Part shown: piece after piece, positions 1 through 29,160 of the stretch
How the letters are laid out: every line of letters starts with the position of its first letter
How positions within the stretch are numbered: the stretch's first letter is position 1
NCBI RefSeq assembly: GCF_026213295.1
Contig: NC_079420.1
Span: 18,544,201 to 18,608,200 of the forward strand
Reading direction: 5' to 3'
From: Gadus chalcogrammus
Lineage: Eukaryota > Chordata > Actinopteri > Gadiformes > Gadidae
DNA length: 64,000 nucleotides
Position numbers and translations under genes: made by a program
Notes under the pieces: generated by a model
What the model saw: only the letters and a program-made list of their open reading frames with translations
What the model was told of the DNA's origin: nothing
The model's database searches: none

Positions 1-968
1 AATTATTTTTTATTTATTTTTTTATATCATTATATACACCGATACCATCTTATTATTAGGCCTACGTCCCGCGTCCACTAGAGGGCACGTCAACCAAATC
101 TGTTATGTAACATTTGCAACAAGTTTTACCAAATCAATACAAAACTTATATAAATAGGTAAGATATAACGCCAGAAATATTCAAGCAATGATGTTTAATG
201 AAGAAGCTCGGCAACATTCTCGGCAGTGTGGCTTTTTTTTAATTCTGTCGTTTGGAGAACGATATCCTTCATTTCCCAGTCTATGAAATGTGCCGTGACC
301 GTCACATATGAGTCCGTGGCCACTGATTTCCATCCATCTGTGGTTAGGGCGATCGATTGTCCACTAATAATTTCACGGATGTTTTCTTTAGTGGTATCAT
401 ACAGCTTTACAATTCTGTTTGGTAATTGTCCCACGAGAGGGAACGTGTACCGTGGCTCAATCTCGCGGATGAACTCCTTAAACCCGTCCCCCTGCGAGAT
501 GTTAACTGGCCTCATATCTTTGCAGATAAACTCAGTCAGCTTTTTCGTTATTGTCTCTTGCCGCCAGGCTGGCCGACAACGACATGAGGAGGGAGGCAAA
601 AACGATGTTATTCTTGGCTGTTTTGACCGTGGCTCTTCCTCAGACGCTAACTGTTCTGCGTACTCGAGTAGTAATGCACTGAATGGAGGTGTGCGCTCAT
701 GTTGCTCGTAGTCGAGTGGTACTTTAACGAGGTACAGCATAATTTGCAAATGACGGTTTCTCTGGATGTAATCTTCCCGTTTCTCGATGGAAATCCAAAA
801 AAATTCCACACAGTGCTTTTTAAGTTTTTAGGAGTTATGCTTTCCAGCTCTGTTTCTGCTCGCGAAAAAAAAAAAAAAAGTTCGAACGTTAGTTGCCGCA
901 CTCGAATGTTCTCCTATTTTAAAAATTCGAATTATATTCGAATAGCGAAGTTCGTTTTGACAGCCCTA
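1..968 (-). mobile_element. hAT-family DNA transposon fragment (5' end and transposase remnant)
   Basis: The reverse strand carries a hAT/ZBED-like transposase remnant. Its outer end is visible at 968, where the reverse strand begins TAGGGCTGTCAAAACGAA, a typical hAT terminus. The other terminus is not in the window, or is lost, so the target duplication cannot be checked. AT-rich subterminal sequence with TTCGAA motifs lies at 900-960. The element end is only 53 bp upstream of an akap13 exon, so it sits inside an akap13 intron. Bases 1-190 show no further transposase frame and are only tentatively included. Confidence 0.7.
195..901 (-). pseudogene. Broken hAT (ZBED-like) transposase
   Basis: Two reverse-strand frames together look like the N-terminus of a hAT transposase. 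The first (901-647) has a BED zinc finger: STVWNFFGF, then CKLC, then an H-x-H-x3-H run (AHLHSVH). The second (809-195) continues with an acidic linker, a DNA-binding or dimerisation-like segment and the motif ALTTDGWKS followed by YVTVTAHFID, which is characteristic of the start of the hAT catalytic domain. The two frames differ, so a frameshift lies near 690. The second frame stops at 195 shortly after the TTDGW motif, and the rest of the catalytic domain and the C-terminal dimerisation region are missing. It is therefore a dead copy of an autonomous element. The family is clear; the subfamily is not. Confidence 0.75.
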
Positions 969-1021
969 ATTCACTCCCACACATGCCTGATTCCTCATGT
1001 GTGTGTGTGTGTGTGTTGAAG

Positions 1022-17076
<16,055 letters not shown>

Positions 17077-17106
17077 TGGAGGGCCGGTGCGGCGCGGACA
17101 GCCCAA

Positions 17107-17125
17107 CCCCCCCCCCCCCCCCCCT
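17107..17125 (+). repeat. C19 homopolymer
   Basis: Nineteen C in a row in the akap13 3' UTR, 31 bases after the stop codon. Runs like this are unstable and often misassembled. Confidence 0.9.
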
Positions 17126-17379
17126 AGCGTTGGAGACGTCAGTCCGTGGAGAGCCCCTTCCACTCTGCCCTCTCCGGGGAGGGGCACCAGGGAAGTCTGT
17201 TGAGCGAGGAACTTCTACTCTACAGCTCGTCCTCCTTCTCAACGGACCGTCGTAGCAACAGGTAGCACAAGGCCACACGCACTTTCTAGCCCCCCCCCCC
17301 ACACAGAGCGTCTCTTCTGGACCACCCCTCCCAGGACCACTCTGCCCGTGTTGAAACGATGAGACCTTATGGAAGTTTA

Positions 17380-17403
17380 GTGTGTGTGTGTGTGTGTGTT
17401 TGG

Positions 17404-17443
<40 letters not shown>

Positions 17444-17446
17444 GTC
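17380..17446 (+). repeat. (TG)n array in akap13 3' UTR
   Basis: Two TG blocks (17380-17399 and 17405-17446) separated by TTGGT. Confidence 0.9.
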
Positions 17447-17938
17447 TCAGGTCCCCAGACTTTTAAACAAAGTAAAACGAGTGGCTGGTCACAGGACCAC
17501 AGACCTTTACAGTTCTGCAACTGGGATGACGATGATGATGACTGGGAGAGTTGGAACGAGACCGTAAAAACATGCAGCATGTGCAACATGAAGTACAACA
17601 AGCAGATTTGATCCTTTTCTTGATCGGTGCTGATCCTCGAGTCTTCCAAAGGATTGAAAGAAAATGAACACAGCAACTGTCCAGCTTTAGGAAGAAGCAA
17701 TAATAACCTAACCACCACTTTTCTTGTCTCTGTTGCAAATGCCAAATGTGAGGTTTCCCCTCTGCATTACCACAATAAGTACTAGCATGTTTTCTTTTGT
17801 ATATTCTGATTGGTTGCCAGGGTTGCAATAGTTAGGAGAGAGCTCGCCGTGAGATATGGATTCTATGTTCAAAAGTCTTCTTTCTTTTTAGAAAGACTGA
17901 AGTGTTTTTTTTTTTTTCACCCACTTTGTAGTTAAATG

Positions 17939-18092
<154 letters not shown>

Positions 18093-18703
18093 TGTAGAGG
18101 TTGAAAGGTCAGAGAAGGTTAGCTAAAATATAAGTGATGGGGGACAGAGAAATGACTTCAATCAATGACCTCGGGATAAAGGGATGTGTTCAATGAGGGA
18201 TCATATCTTTGACTGGCATTGAAGAAGAGAGCAAGAGATGGACATCTGGCCAAAGACTCTTCTGGAGCCTGATCCATTTACCCATATTCCTTTTTTCCCC
18301 CTTCTACATTTTCCTCTGGAAGAGCTTTTATCCACATTAAAACTCACTTTCCCATGATGCTCTATTTTGGATGATCGCCTTATCTAGTTCCCAAGCATTG
18401 GCCATGCATTAATTAAACAGCTACCAAGCGTGTGATGGACCGTGTTAGAGGGAAAGCATTAGGAGAACTCAATGAACCACTCAAACCTAACTGCCTTCAG
18501 CCACTGCTTGGCTGCTAGTCCCAAGTATACACCAGCAAGTGTTAATTACAATACATGTCCCATCTTGTCAAGTCAGTCCCCAAATGAATGAACTCTCGGC
18601 ACCTCAATCTAGCATGCCAGGGAAGGAATTCGCCGCCTTCTGTTGGTCTCCCTGTCTCCCATGGAAGGATCTTTTTATAACGACGGAGCTATCGACCACG
18701 TCT

Positions 18704-18708
<5 letters not shown>

Positions 18709-18739
<31 letters not shown>
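18709..18739 (+). repeat. (CT)n array in akap13 3' UTR
   Basis: A CT run of about 30 bp that continues into imperfect CCCTCT to 18775. Confidence 0.9.
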
Positions 18740-18743
<4 letters not shown>

Positions 18744-19557
18744 TCCCGCTCTCCCTCTCCCCCTCTCCCCCTCCCCACACTGATGATCACAGTCTGAGCA
18801 AATGGATCTACCGGCCGGTATAGGACTCAGAAATCAATGTTGGCATTGTGTTTAATACAAAGTGGTACATCTGGTGCCATTAGATTTAAAAACAAAGTGG
18901 TGGCGGCCTGGGTTGCTGCTCTGGCCTCACCGATATCACCACGTGTGAAAATGTGCAATGCAGCAGGATACTCTCTTCCCCCTCTGTCTCCCACCCCCCA
19001 GCTTTTGTTTTGTCACTGCATGCAATACGATCAAGATGAGGGCTACCAAAAAAGGTCTATTTAAAGCACTTTAGATTGAAGTACACTTACATTTTCCAAT
19101 GTTGCATCAAAGCCCCAGTGTGTCCTCGGTGCCTTAATGCAAGACAATCGATTAGTTTACTCTTTTTTTTTTTAATGTACGTATTCAGATAGACTTCTTT
19201 GAATCTGGAGGGGAAAAACGTTGATGGTGTTGGGTTTGTGTACTGCAATACTCAATTTTATTGTTTTTTATAAATGTTTGGATCCGCCTGCTCATGTAAT
19301 AGTTTTTATCTTTGTTCTTTGGTCCTAATCCGGTTTATTTAAATGAAACAATGTGTCAAGTCAAGACAGTTAAGAGTGCATTGTCAAAGGAAACACTGAT
19401 GGAAGTTACTTCTAAACAACCTTGAGTCAAATGGATTTTACGGAGCTAGCTAAGCCAAAAGCAAAATCCTCTCCGAACAAACCCTTACCCCCCCCTCAAC
19501 CTCCAACCCCACCCAGGAACCCTCCACAGCCTGTTCTTGTGATGTTTCTGCAAGTGC

Positions 19558-19559
19558 AC

Positions 19560-19621
<62 letters not shown>
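19558..19621 (+). repeat. (CA)n array in akap13 3' UTR
   Basis: About 64 bp of uninterrupted CA. Confidence 0.9.
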
Positions 19622-19625
<4 letters not shown>

Positions 19626-21160
19626 GGAGTTGGGCTGGTCTCTGCTAAAGTCTGTGGGAGACTGCAACCGGGAGCTGTATATTTGCACCGCATTGATCTC
19701 TCTCCTCTTCATGTATCCGTGGCAGGGTGAGTGATGTTGGACATTTTAGCCCCTGCAGTCTAAAGATACGAATATGTTCCCTAGCCACCTCTCATCCAAA
19801 GATATCTCTGCTGAAAGGAGCAGATTTTTGTAAAACTAAGAGCCTAGCACACAGCCTTTATCCGAGGCCCTTGTGTGATACATACAAATTGAACCACAAA
19901 ATGGAAACACTGGCTCTGGTGGGGATGATGTCAGGGATTTTAAATGACAACAAGGGTTATTAGACCAGTGTTGAGATCCTGAAAATAAGCCTGCGTTTTA
20001 TTTTCATACATTCAAGTTACATTACTAAACACATTTATTGTGGTAGATGTGTTAATTTGGGGGTGTTTCATTCTGCTGATGAAATGTCTTTGGTGATCGA
20101 TTTCAGAGACAATGTATCACTGTGAATGAGAGACTGCCAGAGTTCTGAGCAGTGAACCTGTCTTCTCAATCTGACCGACAGATGGCACTATAGAGGAGAA
20201 CATAGCCTTCTGAGCGGTTGTGTAACTAATATTGAGCTCGGAGAATATCGTCGGGCCCCTAAAAATGTCAAACAGCCATCTTAATTTGTATTAATGGCCT
20301 GAAATGCAAGCTCCTGTGTGAGTCGAATTTCTTATTTATTTGAAAGTGTGTTTGAAATATGGATCAAGTAATCTTTCTTCCATACATTTTTAATTGGCAT
20401 CTTATCTTTCTTTTCTGTGGCCAGTCATTACCCATCTGATAATCAATACACAACCATCTCACAATGCTTTGGAAAATCCAGACAGTCCACCTTTGTTTTT
20501 ACTCTTTCATACGTTTTTCAAGAGCAGGTCGGAGGGTTACTTGTTACAGTTTTGTAAAGATGAGTGTAAATAATTCTAATGCCGATTTGGGCAAAAAAAA
20601 TATTAAAAAGCAGTTTTTATGTGTGGGATTTCGAGGAGGCATGGGTGCTAATCTCTGTGACACAAGGGACTTCAAGATTGTATAAACCATCATGCAAACC
20701 TGCACAACTCACAGTTTTCTCCCACAGTCAAAGTGTAGCAGCAGTCTAGAGCTCAATTCAGAACTGCACTTTCCGTTATCTGTATCAATACATGTATATG
20801 CGCACGCAAGGCCTTGCAAAGCAACCGATGAACTCCCTTATAACCGGAGAGAGGATTCAAACCAAACGACTATAATTAAATCTCAATTTGTCAACAATAA
20901 TGTTCCCAATGAAAATGCACTAGAATGTCAAGAAATGGTTTCAAATCTCATTAGACCTTACAGTTTTGCACTGTATGCCAAAGCTTTTTAACAATGTTGT
21001 TTGTACTAAATACAAGAAGGTACAATAATAGTTTCCTTTTGATTTCATCTGTAAAGCAAAAAAAGGCAGAACAAAAAAATGTGTAAATATGTTTTATGTA
21101 CAAATTTGAACTTTTGAAGTATTGACTGTGGATTTTTTCTTTTGTTAGATGATTTTTTTT

Positions 21161-21166
21161 AATAAA
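21161..21166 (+). terminator. akap13: Candidate akap13 poly(A) signal
   Basis: AATAAA after a T-rich stretch, followed by TTTATCTG and a GT-rich GTAATGTTTGG about 30 bases on. It is the best signal downstream of the stop; AATAAA at 21247-21252 is the alternative. Confidence 0.5.
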
Positions 21167-24100
21167 TATTAAGGCTTTATTTATCTGTACTCGTAATGTT
21201 TGGAGGCATAAACATATAAAAAATGTACAGTAATTTTCCCCTTTTCAATAAATCACGTTTGTCAATTGTGCTTGAGTCTGCTTATATTACCCCCCCAAAA
21301 AAAGATAGTGCTGTCTTTTCTCCCAGAGATAAACAGGGAAGTGGGAGACAGAAGGTCCAGCATGCCACTGGAACCAATAGCATCACAGGTCCTTCATGGC
21401 ATAATAGGATGACTCAATACCGGACCCTATCTCTAGCCCTTCGCTAGATCCTCACCACTGTAACGAAGTGATTGCCCATGTGATGAAGTGAATGCCCACA
21501 TCCAATTCACTGCATGCTGATCATATGCGTCATTCATTTCATAATTTCATTGAGCTGACCTCATTTTAGCAGCCATCTCCTGCCGGTAGTTAATCCACTG
21601 GGGGAACTAAATGTACATTCCAGAGCTATGTGGCGTGTGTTAGTATTGGCTGGCATAAGAAAGTGTTCTTCTAATTGATCCGTTTTAGGTCATCAACACT
21701 GACGGTGTATGGATGTATAATAATACCCATACAGTATCTTCCTTTGGAATGTTCTCCAAGCATTCTGTCGGTCGGTCATCAGAGATGGGCTAGTTCTGGG
21801 ACTGCAGAAGGGCGTGTTGAATCTAATATGTTGTGTGAGTCAGGAGGCCGGTGTAGCATGACTCATGATGGCAGCCATGCCTTTCCTCTATCAGCTGGGC
21901 AGAGTCCAGTGCAATCCCTCGATGACTCCAGCCAATACCAGCTCTGGTTTCTAGCATCCAGTATAAATACTTTTTTTTTTTATACAGTCTTGTTTTATTT
22001 GACATCTCTTTTAATCAATTTGTTCTATAAAATGGTCCAATAGAGCCACACTCTACACGCATTTGGTTTGAAGAGTGAAGCCTGGGGAGGAGACAGCGAT
22101 GATGATGGTAAAGTATGGCATGAATCATATCTGTTTACACACTAGACACTGGCAAAAATCTGTGTGCGTGTGTGTGTGACGAAGTCCAACAGGCTCTGTA
22201 TTAAACACACTGCTGCAGCTATCATGTGTCCTGGTGACTCCTTGATTTCAACATCGTTACCTCACACTGGAATCAAGCCACCATGCTCATGAATGCATAT
22301 TGCGTTGTGTGGGTAGTGGCTCTTACATAGGCTCAGGAAAATGTGTGATATGACCTAGTTTCTGCTGACTCCGCCTCTTTCTCACCTGCTTTTAGCTTGT
22401 GTGTCTGTCTGTGGAATCAAAAAAACGCTGAATGAGAAGGTGTTGCCCCTGTTTAACCACAGTGTTCCATAATACACATACACAAAGTAACACACTTTCT
22501 CTGTCTTTCTGTCTCGCGCTGTCGCCGCCACAACCACCAACACCTCAATCTGGCCTGCCTGTGTCACACTCCACCCTGACCACTGCCTGCAGACCGACCC
22601 ACAGAGTGTGCATAACTGTGATGCACTCTTGGGGACACAAAACAGATCGACGCATTTCTGCAGCAATCAAACTAAGTCTTATGAAGGCCGTTAATCTATA
22701 TTGTATTAGGATTTCCCACATCAGCCCAATAATTCACATGCACTCTCTCCCCCCTCTATATCTCTCTCTATATTGTAATTGATTTTGAGGAGTGCTGATT
22801 AGGCTGCCTTTCACAGTGGTGCACATTAGAGGTTGAATTATGACTGTAGGCATAATGAAGGTGCACTTACCTTCTGACATAGAGCACATTACCCTGGGTG
22901 ATGTTTGTCTGAGGACATCTGGCCCTGGGCTTGCTGGTTGATCTTCAGGTCTGCAGCGTTTCTTCATTTCATATTGTCTGTGTAACAATTGTAAGATTGT
23001 GATTTATTGAAATGGAGTGTATTGTATTTTAACCCATTTGACCCACATTCCTGGCTTTCTTACTGATCGAAAAGGCTTGTATGCTAAAACTTCAACTTCA
23101 AAGGAAACCACTTTGAGAGCGTCAGGGAGGGAGCGAGGGAGGAAAGGAGGGCTCGTATTTCAAAACAGTGCTTCAAAACATCAAGGACCAGTGAGGTTAA
23201 GAGAAGTCATGATACGGGCTGTCTTTTATCAACTTGTTTTCCTACAGGGCGAAGCTTAATCAATTTAACTACATCCTGACTATCCCTCTCGCTCCGTCCT
23301 CCCCTTCCTCTTACCCTATTTTCCAACTCTCTCTCTCTCAGTATGGAAATTGTTCTTCTTTATGTGCAGTGCGCTTGCAGACCATGACGGCATCACAAGG
23401 GTGAGTCCCCGCTGAGCTGGCATCGTGTCCTGTGTGTTCTGCCAGAGGAGTGCAGATCACACAGCCTACGACATGGCTTATAGCATAACTCTCATTGTTC
23501 AGTGATACAGCCTCAGAATCAGGGGCCTTCTCACAAAGCTGGATATATCAATAAACAACTTTATATGGTTATCTGCAAAACGATCGTATCATACGTCACC
23601 CTACCCTGTTAGTTTCCTATTATACCATAACAAAATCGACCTAATGTTCGACTTGTCTGAATGTAAGTTATATGCGATTTCTTTGTACACCCTCGCCAAA
23701 GGTGAGTTAATAAAGGTGTCATAATGGCTGGTCCCTTTGTCGGACACTGCACCCTGGGCCGGGTGCCCGGGTCGTGTCCCTCTTCATAAGGGTTTGGCTC
23801 TTGTTTTCAAAAGTCAAACCAGTGCAGGACGGACGCTCTTCTAAAATCAGCCTTCTCTAAAATGTATGTGAAGAAGTGAGGGAAGGCTGTCATCAAGGTG
23901 TGAACGATCTGGGAATTGTATGCTGTAGAATGGTGTATTGGAAAGAAAAAAACTTTACTATCGGATGAGGTAGTTGCTCTATTTGTATACATCCAAATAA
24001 AATACCAAAACGTGTGTATTAGTTGTATTCCCCCCCCCCACTGGATCTTGATCCCTCCGGTAACACCTCAATAAAAAAATAATAATCCTGGTTGCCCCTG

Positions 24101-24475
24101 CTGTCACCAGAGGGCTTTGTTCCATGTCGATCACACTGCGCCAGCCTGGGTCAAGTGCAGGTTAACCTGTCACCGTTTTTTCTTGCCTGCTACGCTGCGC
24201 CCAAGGCGGAGAATCGTGAGGCACCACAAAGGCACGAGCTGTGCACATTTAAGGAGAATATGATGCAAACTACCAGAAAGGAAATGAAATGCAGCTACAA
24301 CAAAGACTGGGAAACTACCCACGACTGGGTGAGGAAATGTGGGAGTGTGCATTTTGTATACCACCCCTCAACATTGGTAGCATGTCCCACATTGTCCCAC
24401 ACAGATGGACTCTTTGTCCTACTTTCAGTTTGGATCTGGTCACTCTACCGATCGATCGCATTTTCAACAGATGAT

Positions 24476-24918
24476 GTGACTGTTAGGGGAGCGATAGCTG
24501 CTGGACCCAAGAGCAGAACACAGAGACAGGACAGGAGTTGGAGTGAAGGTAAGAGGTTCATTTTGTGTAACCAGGAGTCAGGCAGAGGGCCGGTTGGAGA
24601 GTGGGGCACATCAGGCTGGAGGTGTAGCTCCACAAAACTATAGGCAAAAGAGAACAAAGGTGAGGCACGGGATTTCAGCAGGAGAAACGACCAGAAAGTG
24701 TATACACTGGAGCCAGGTACGAGTAACTACCACGGTATCTCAAAGTACGATCTGGCGATGACTGCAGTGAAACCAGGTGTATTTGAAGGGGAGTTGATGA
24801 GCTGAGGCAGGCCAGGTGTGAGCAGTTGAGAGCGGCAGGCAAAGCACAGAGACAGACAGGGGGTGTGGCCGACGCAGGGGGAGAACACACAGCACCACAA
24901 CTGTGGCCGTGACAGTGA
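24476..24918. repeat. Probable interspersed repeat
   Basis: From TGTGACTGTTAGGGG to GTGGCCGTGACAGTG the sequence has the GAGCAGAACACAGAGACAGG and CAGGTGTGAGCAGTTGAGAG texture of a common fish repeat, quite unlike its flanks. The ends are only weakly inverted. The family was not identified. Confidence 0.35.
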
Positions 24919-25967
24919 CGGTCGATAGATGGTGGTGCTGTTCATGTTCAACCTTGACACTGAGTGTGAACCTGTTCCTCGAGATTTAAATCGGCTGTTG
25001 TGAAACCTAACATCTCAACACTCCGGGGAAACGCTCGCTGGAGTCAGAGTTCTGGTTTAAGCTTAAACATATCCTACCCTGACACTTAAAATAGTACCCG
25101 TGGTACCTGATTCGTTATTGTTAGTGTATTTGTTATTGTACCAGCAGCTATGCCAGAGTCTTCTGGGCTTTATAATGTCTAATTATTATGCTAGATACAG
25201 TACAATGCTACTATCTAGGCCATGGGCTTCTTTCACTTTGTCTTCATGGAGAAAGAAAAACATTGATGTCAAGTTTGACAGTTGGGGAGTGTGGTCCATC
25301 TCAAACAAAGTGTGGTCTATCTCAAACAAAAAACAAAAGAAAATCTTCTGTGCCACTCCAGTTTCCTATTAAACCTATGTTTTCTAATGTCTACCTCATG
25401 TGTTTTGAAGATTTCCAGAGGCAACTGTAAACATGTGACTTGAATGTGTTTATGAATGCAACAATGAGAGGTCAGACTAAAACAAGGAAGACTCATGAAC
25501 AGACTTTGCCTCTTAATATTTTCCCTCTGACAGGATACTGTCATAAAACATTGGAAGTATAGCCTGAAAAGGATTTTATGGCCACAGTGCAACATTGTGT
25601 TGACAGCGAACATAAACTCTGCCTGCTGTAACCTATAAACTGTATCTATAATAGGCTGTCTGTGTATGGAAGATTTCCTATCCACTACAGAATTTCATTG
25701 AGTTTAATTATGTTACCTAAATGAAAAAGAACACAAACATTTGATTATGGATTCAGGCCAGCCAAAGATGACTCCAATCTTTATACATCGACTACTACTA
25801 AGTGCATTTACTGTATCTCCTTTATCTTGAAGTTTGGTGGGCATGGCAACCTTGGAACTTTTCCTCTCCTGGTAATGTAGATTGTCATGGAGACGGATGC
25901 AGTTTCTGATTCAAGGAGATGTCTGTCCAATAATGATCCAAATAAACATCTGCCTTCTCCGTAAGGG

Positions 25968-26132
<165 letters not shown>

Positions 26133-26886
26133 CAACAACTAATGATCCAACTTATACTGCTGTCCGTCGTGCGCCGTTTTGCAGTGTCGACTGTGTGTGT
26201 GTGTGGTATTGGATAGTGTAGTGATTGAACATGGGTTGCCAGAAATGAGTCCTGTTTGATCACACTGATAGACACAGCGTGAAACTTCTGGACTTCTGGT
26301 ATCCTACAGGAGAATGAGGCTACATTATCATACTGCATCCTGGCTCATCCACAAGCATGCACTGACAGGAGCAACGTTGAATAATGCAAAAACTGTGTGC
26401 GTGTGTGCAAAACATGCCAAATGATATCACTCAGAACTAATTTGAGCCGATTAGAAGCATCAATGACATTAAGTTCAGTCAAGGGAGTCTGAGTAGAGAG
26501 ATTTTCTACACAGTGCCCTTGCCTCTTCCCCTGTGCTGTGAGGTGTATAATGTTCAAGGTTATTCTCTCACACACCATGAGCAAGCTTATGGCACACATG
26601 CCCTGTGGTGATAGGACATACCCTGGTTTTATAATGCTTGACAGCAAACCCAACAAACACACAAACACTCATGCCTTTGACCTTCTCTGGCCACAGCAAA
26701 TAAACTGCATTTCACCAAAGTGAGCTGTAGAACGGTCTTCTTGGCAAGTAAATTAAAACAGGAGGAGGATTGAGATGAATCAGTGGAAAATGATGATTAT
26801 GCAGTGCTGCACATTAATTAAGAACCCACGTCTTGCAGCTGCACATCCCCTGGCAGATGTGACTGAGCAAGGTCACCCAAGGACTT

Positions 26887-26907
26887 GGGGGGGGGGGGGG
26901 GGGGGGG
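26887..26907 (+). repeat. G21 homopolymer
   Basis: Twenty-one G in a row, a possible G-quadruplex. Length is uncertain in any assembly. Confidence 0.9.
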
Positions 26908-27536
26908 AACTCCTGGAGTGACTTGATGCTCAGGCCAGCTGGGAGGACATCTGAACAGGGTCAGAAAGGGGTTGAGGCATTAGTGGCTATGGAGGAGTAA
27001 CTAATGGTCTGACCTGGCCAGGTCGATGCTGCAGAATAATAGCGCCTGCTATAGCTTTGTTGCGGTAGACGGTGAAAGTGTGCTCCTTACTGACAACAGC
27101 GGTCAGTGAGGAGAACAGGGCTTTGATTCGGACAGCAGACCATAAAGACAGAGACCACACGCTGGGCTCACAGCCCTGCTGGATATAGACATGCAGGTTC
27201 TATAGCTTAATTTATGACTATATCTGCGTGTGTACTCTGTACTACGAGAGACTGAATATAAATAGATTATGGATAGGTGATGAGTGACTTCATCATTCAA
27301 AGACATTTCATGGTAAATAATTGGAGCACTTTGAATTTCAAGGGCAATAAATCCCAAAATGATAATGTATTTAATGATGAACAATATTTCATGATACAGT
27401 TATAATTAAATCGTAATTGTTTCTATGGTAAGCGGGTGCTATGCAGGCCGCCAATGTGTCCAGAAAATACGCCAGGTCAGTGGATTTCAACCACAGGGTC
27501 AACGATGTTTCCAGAAGATTCCAGGAAATGGTATGA

Positions 27537-27642
<106 letters not shown>

Positions 27643-27841
27643 CATGCTTTGTTTAGCTTTATGGAAGCAGGTATTTTTAACACGTTAACTTCAAGTCCTC
27701 TCATCCATATGCCTCCTATATGGCTCCCTTATACTGAATGTGCCGCTCCAGTCAGCTAGGACTGCCTAATGTGTTTAGTTTGGGAGGCAAATCGTGTTAA
27801 GGTTCTCACTGAAACCTGTACCAGGTTCTTGTTTCTGCTCT

Positions 27842-27846
<5 letters not shown>

Positions 27847-27897
<51 letters not shown>

Positions 27898-27910
27898 CGT
27901 GCGTGTGTGT
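27847..27910 (+). repeat. (GT)n microsatellite
   Basis: About 64 bp of GT ending in GCGTGCGTGCGT. Confidence 0.9.
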
Positions 27911-28288
27911 TGTTGCAGAATAAGGGGGAATGACGGGCAGAATTAACAAGGCAGATTGGAAAAATACCTGTATGCAGAAGTGAGCAGTGTGTTTCAACAT
28001 GTCCTCCTCGTTCTCCTCTCCTTGTCTCCTCTTCTGCAGTCTCTCTCTCTCTCTCGGCTCTCTCATCTCCACTGCTCCACTCTCTCCTCTTCTCTCCTTT
28101 CCACTGCTTTCTCCCCTCTCCCGGGACTCCTAACGGGTTTAAACCTCTCTTTGGCCTTTAAAAATGAATGAGAGTTAGTGCGCGTACGCGTGCACCAACA
28201 CATTTGCGTTAGTGTAATTGTGAGTCAGTCCCACTGCCAGGAATAGGAGGAGTGCAGCAATAATTACCCACCTGCCCCCTATCCCTTC

Positions 28289-29160
<872 letters not shown>
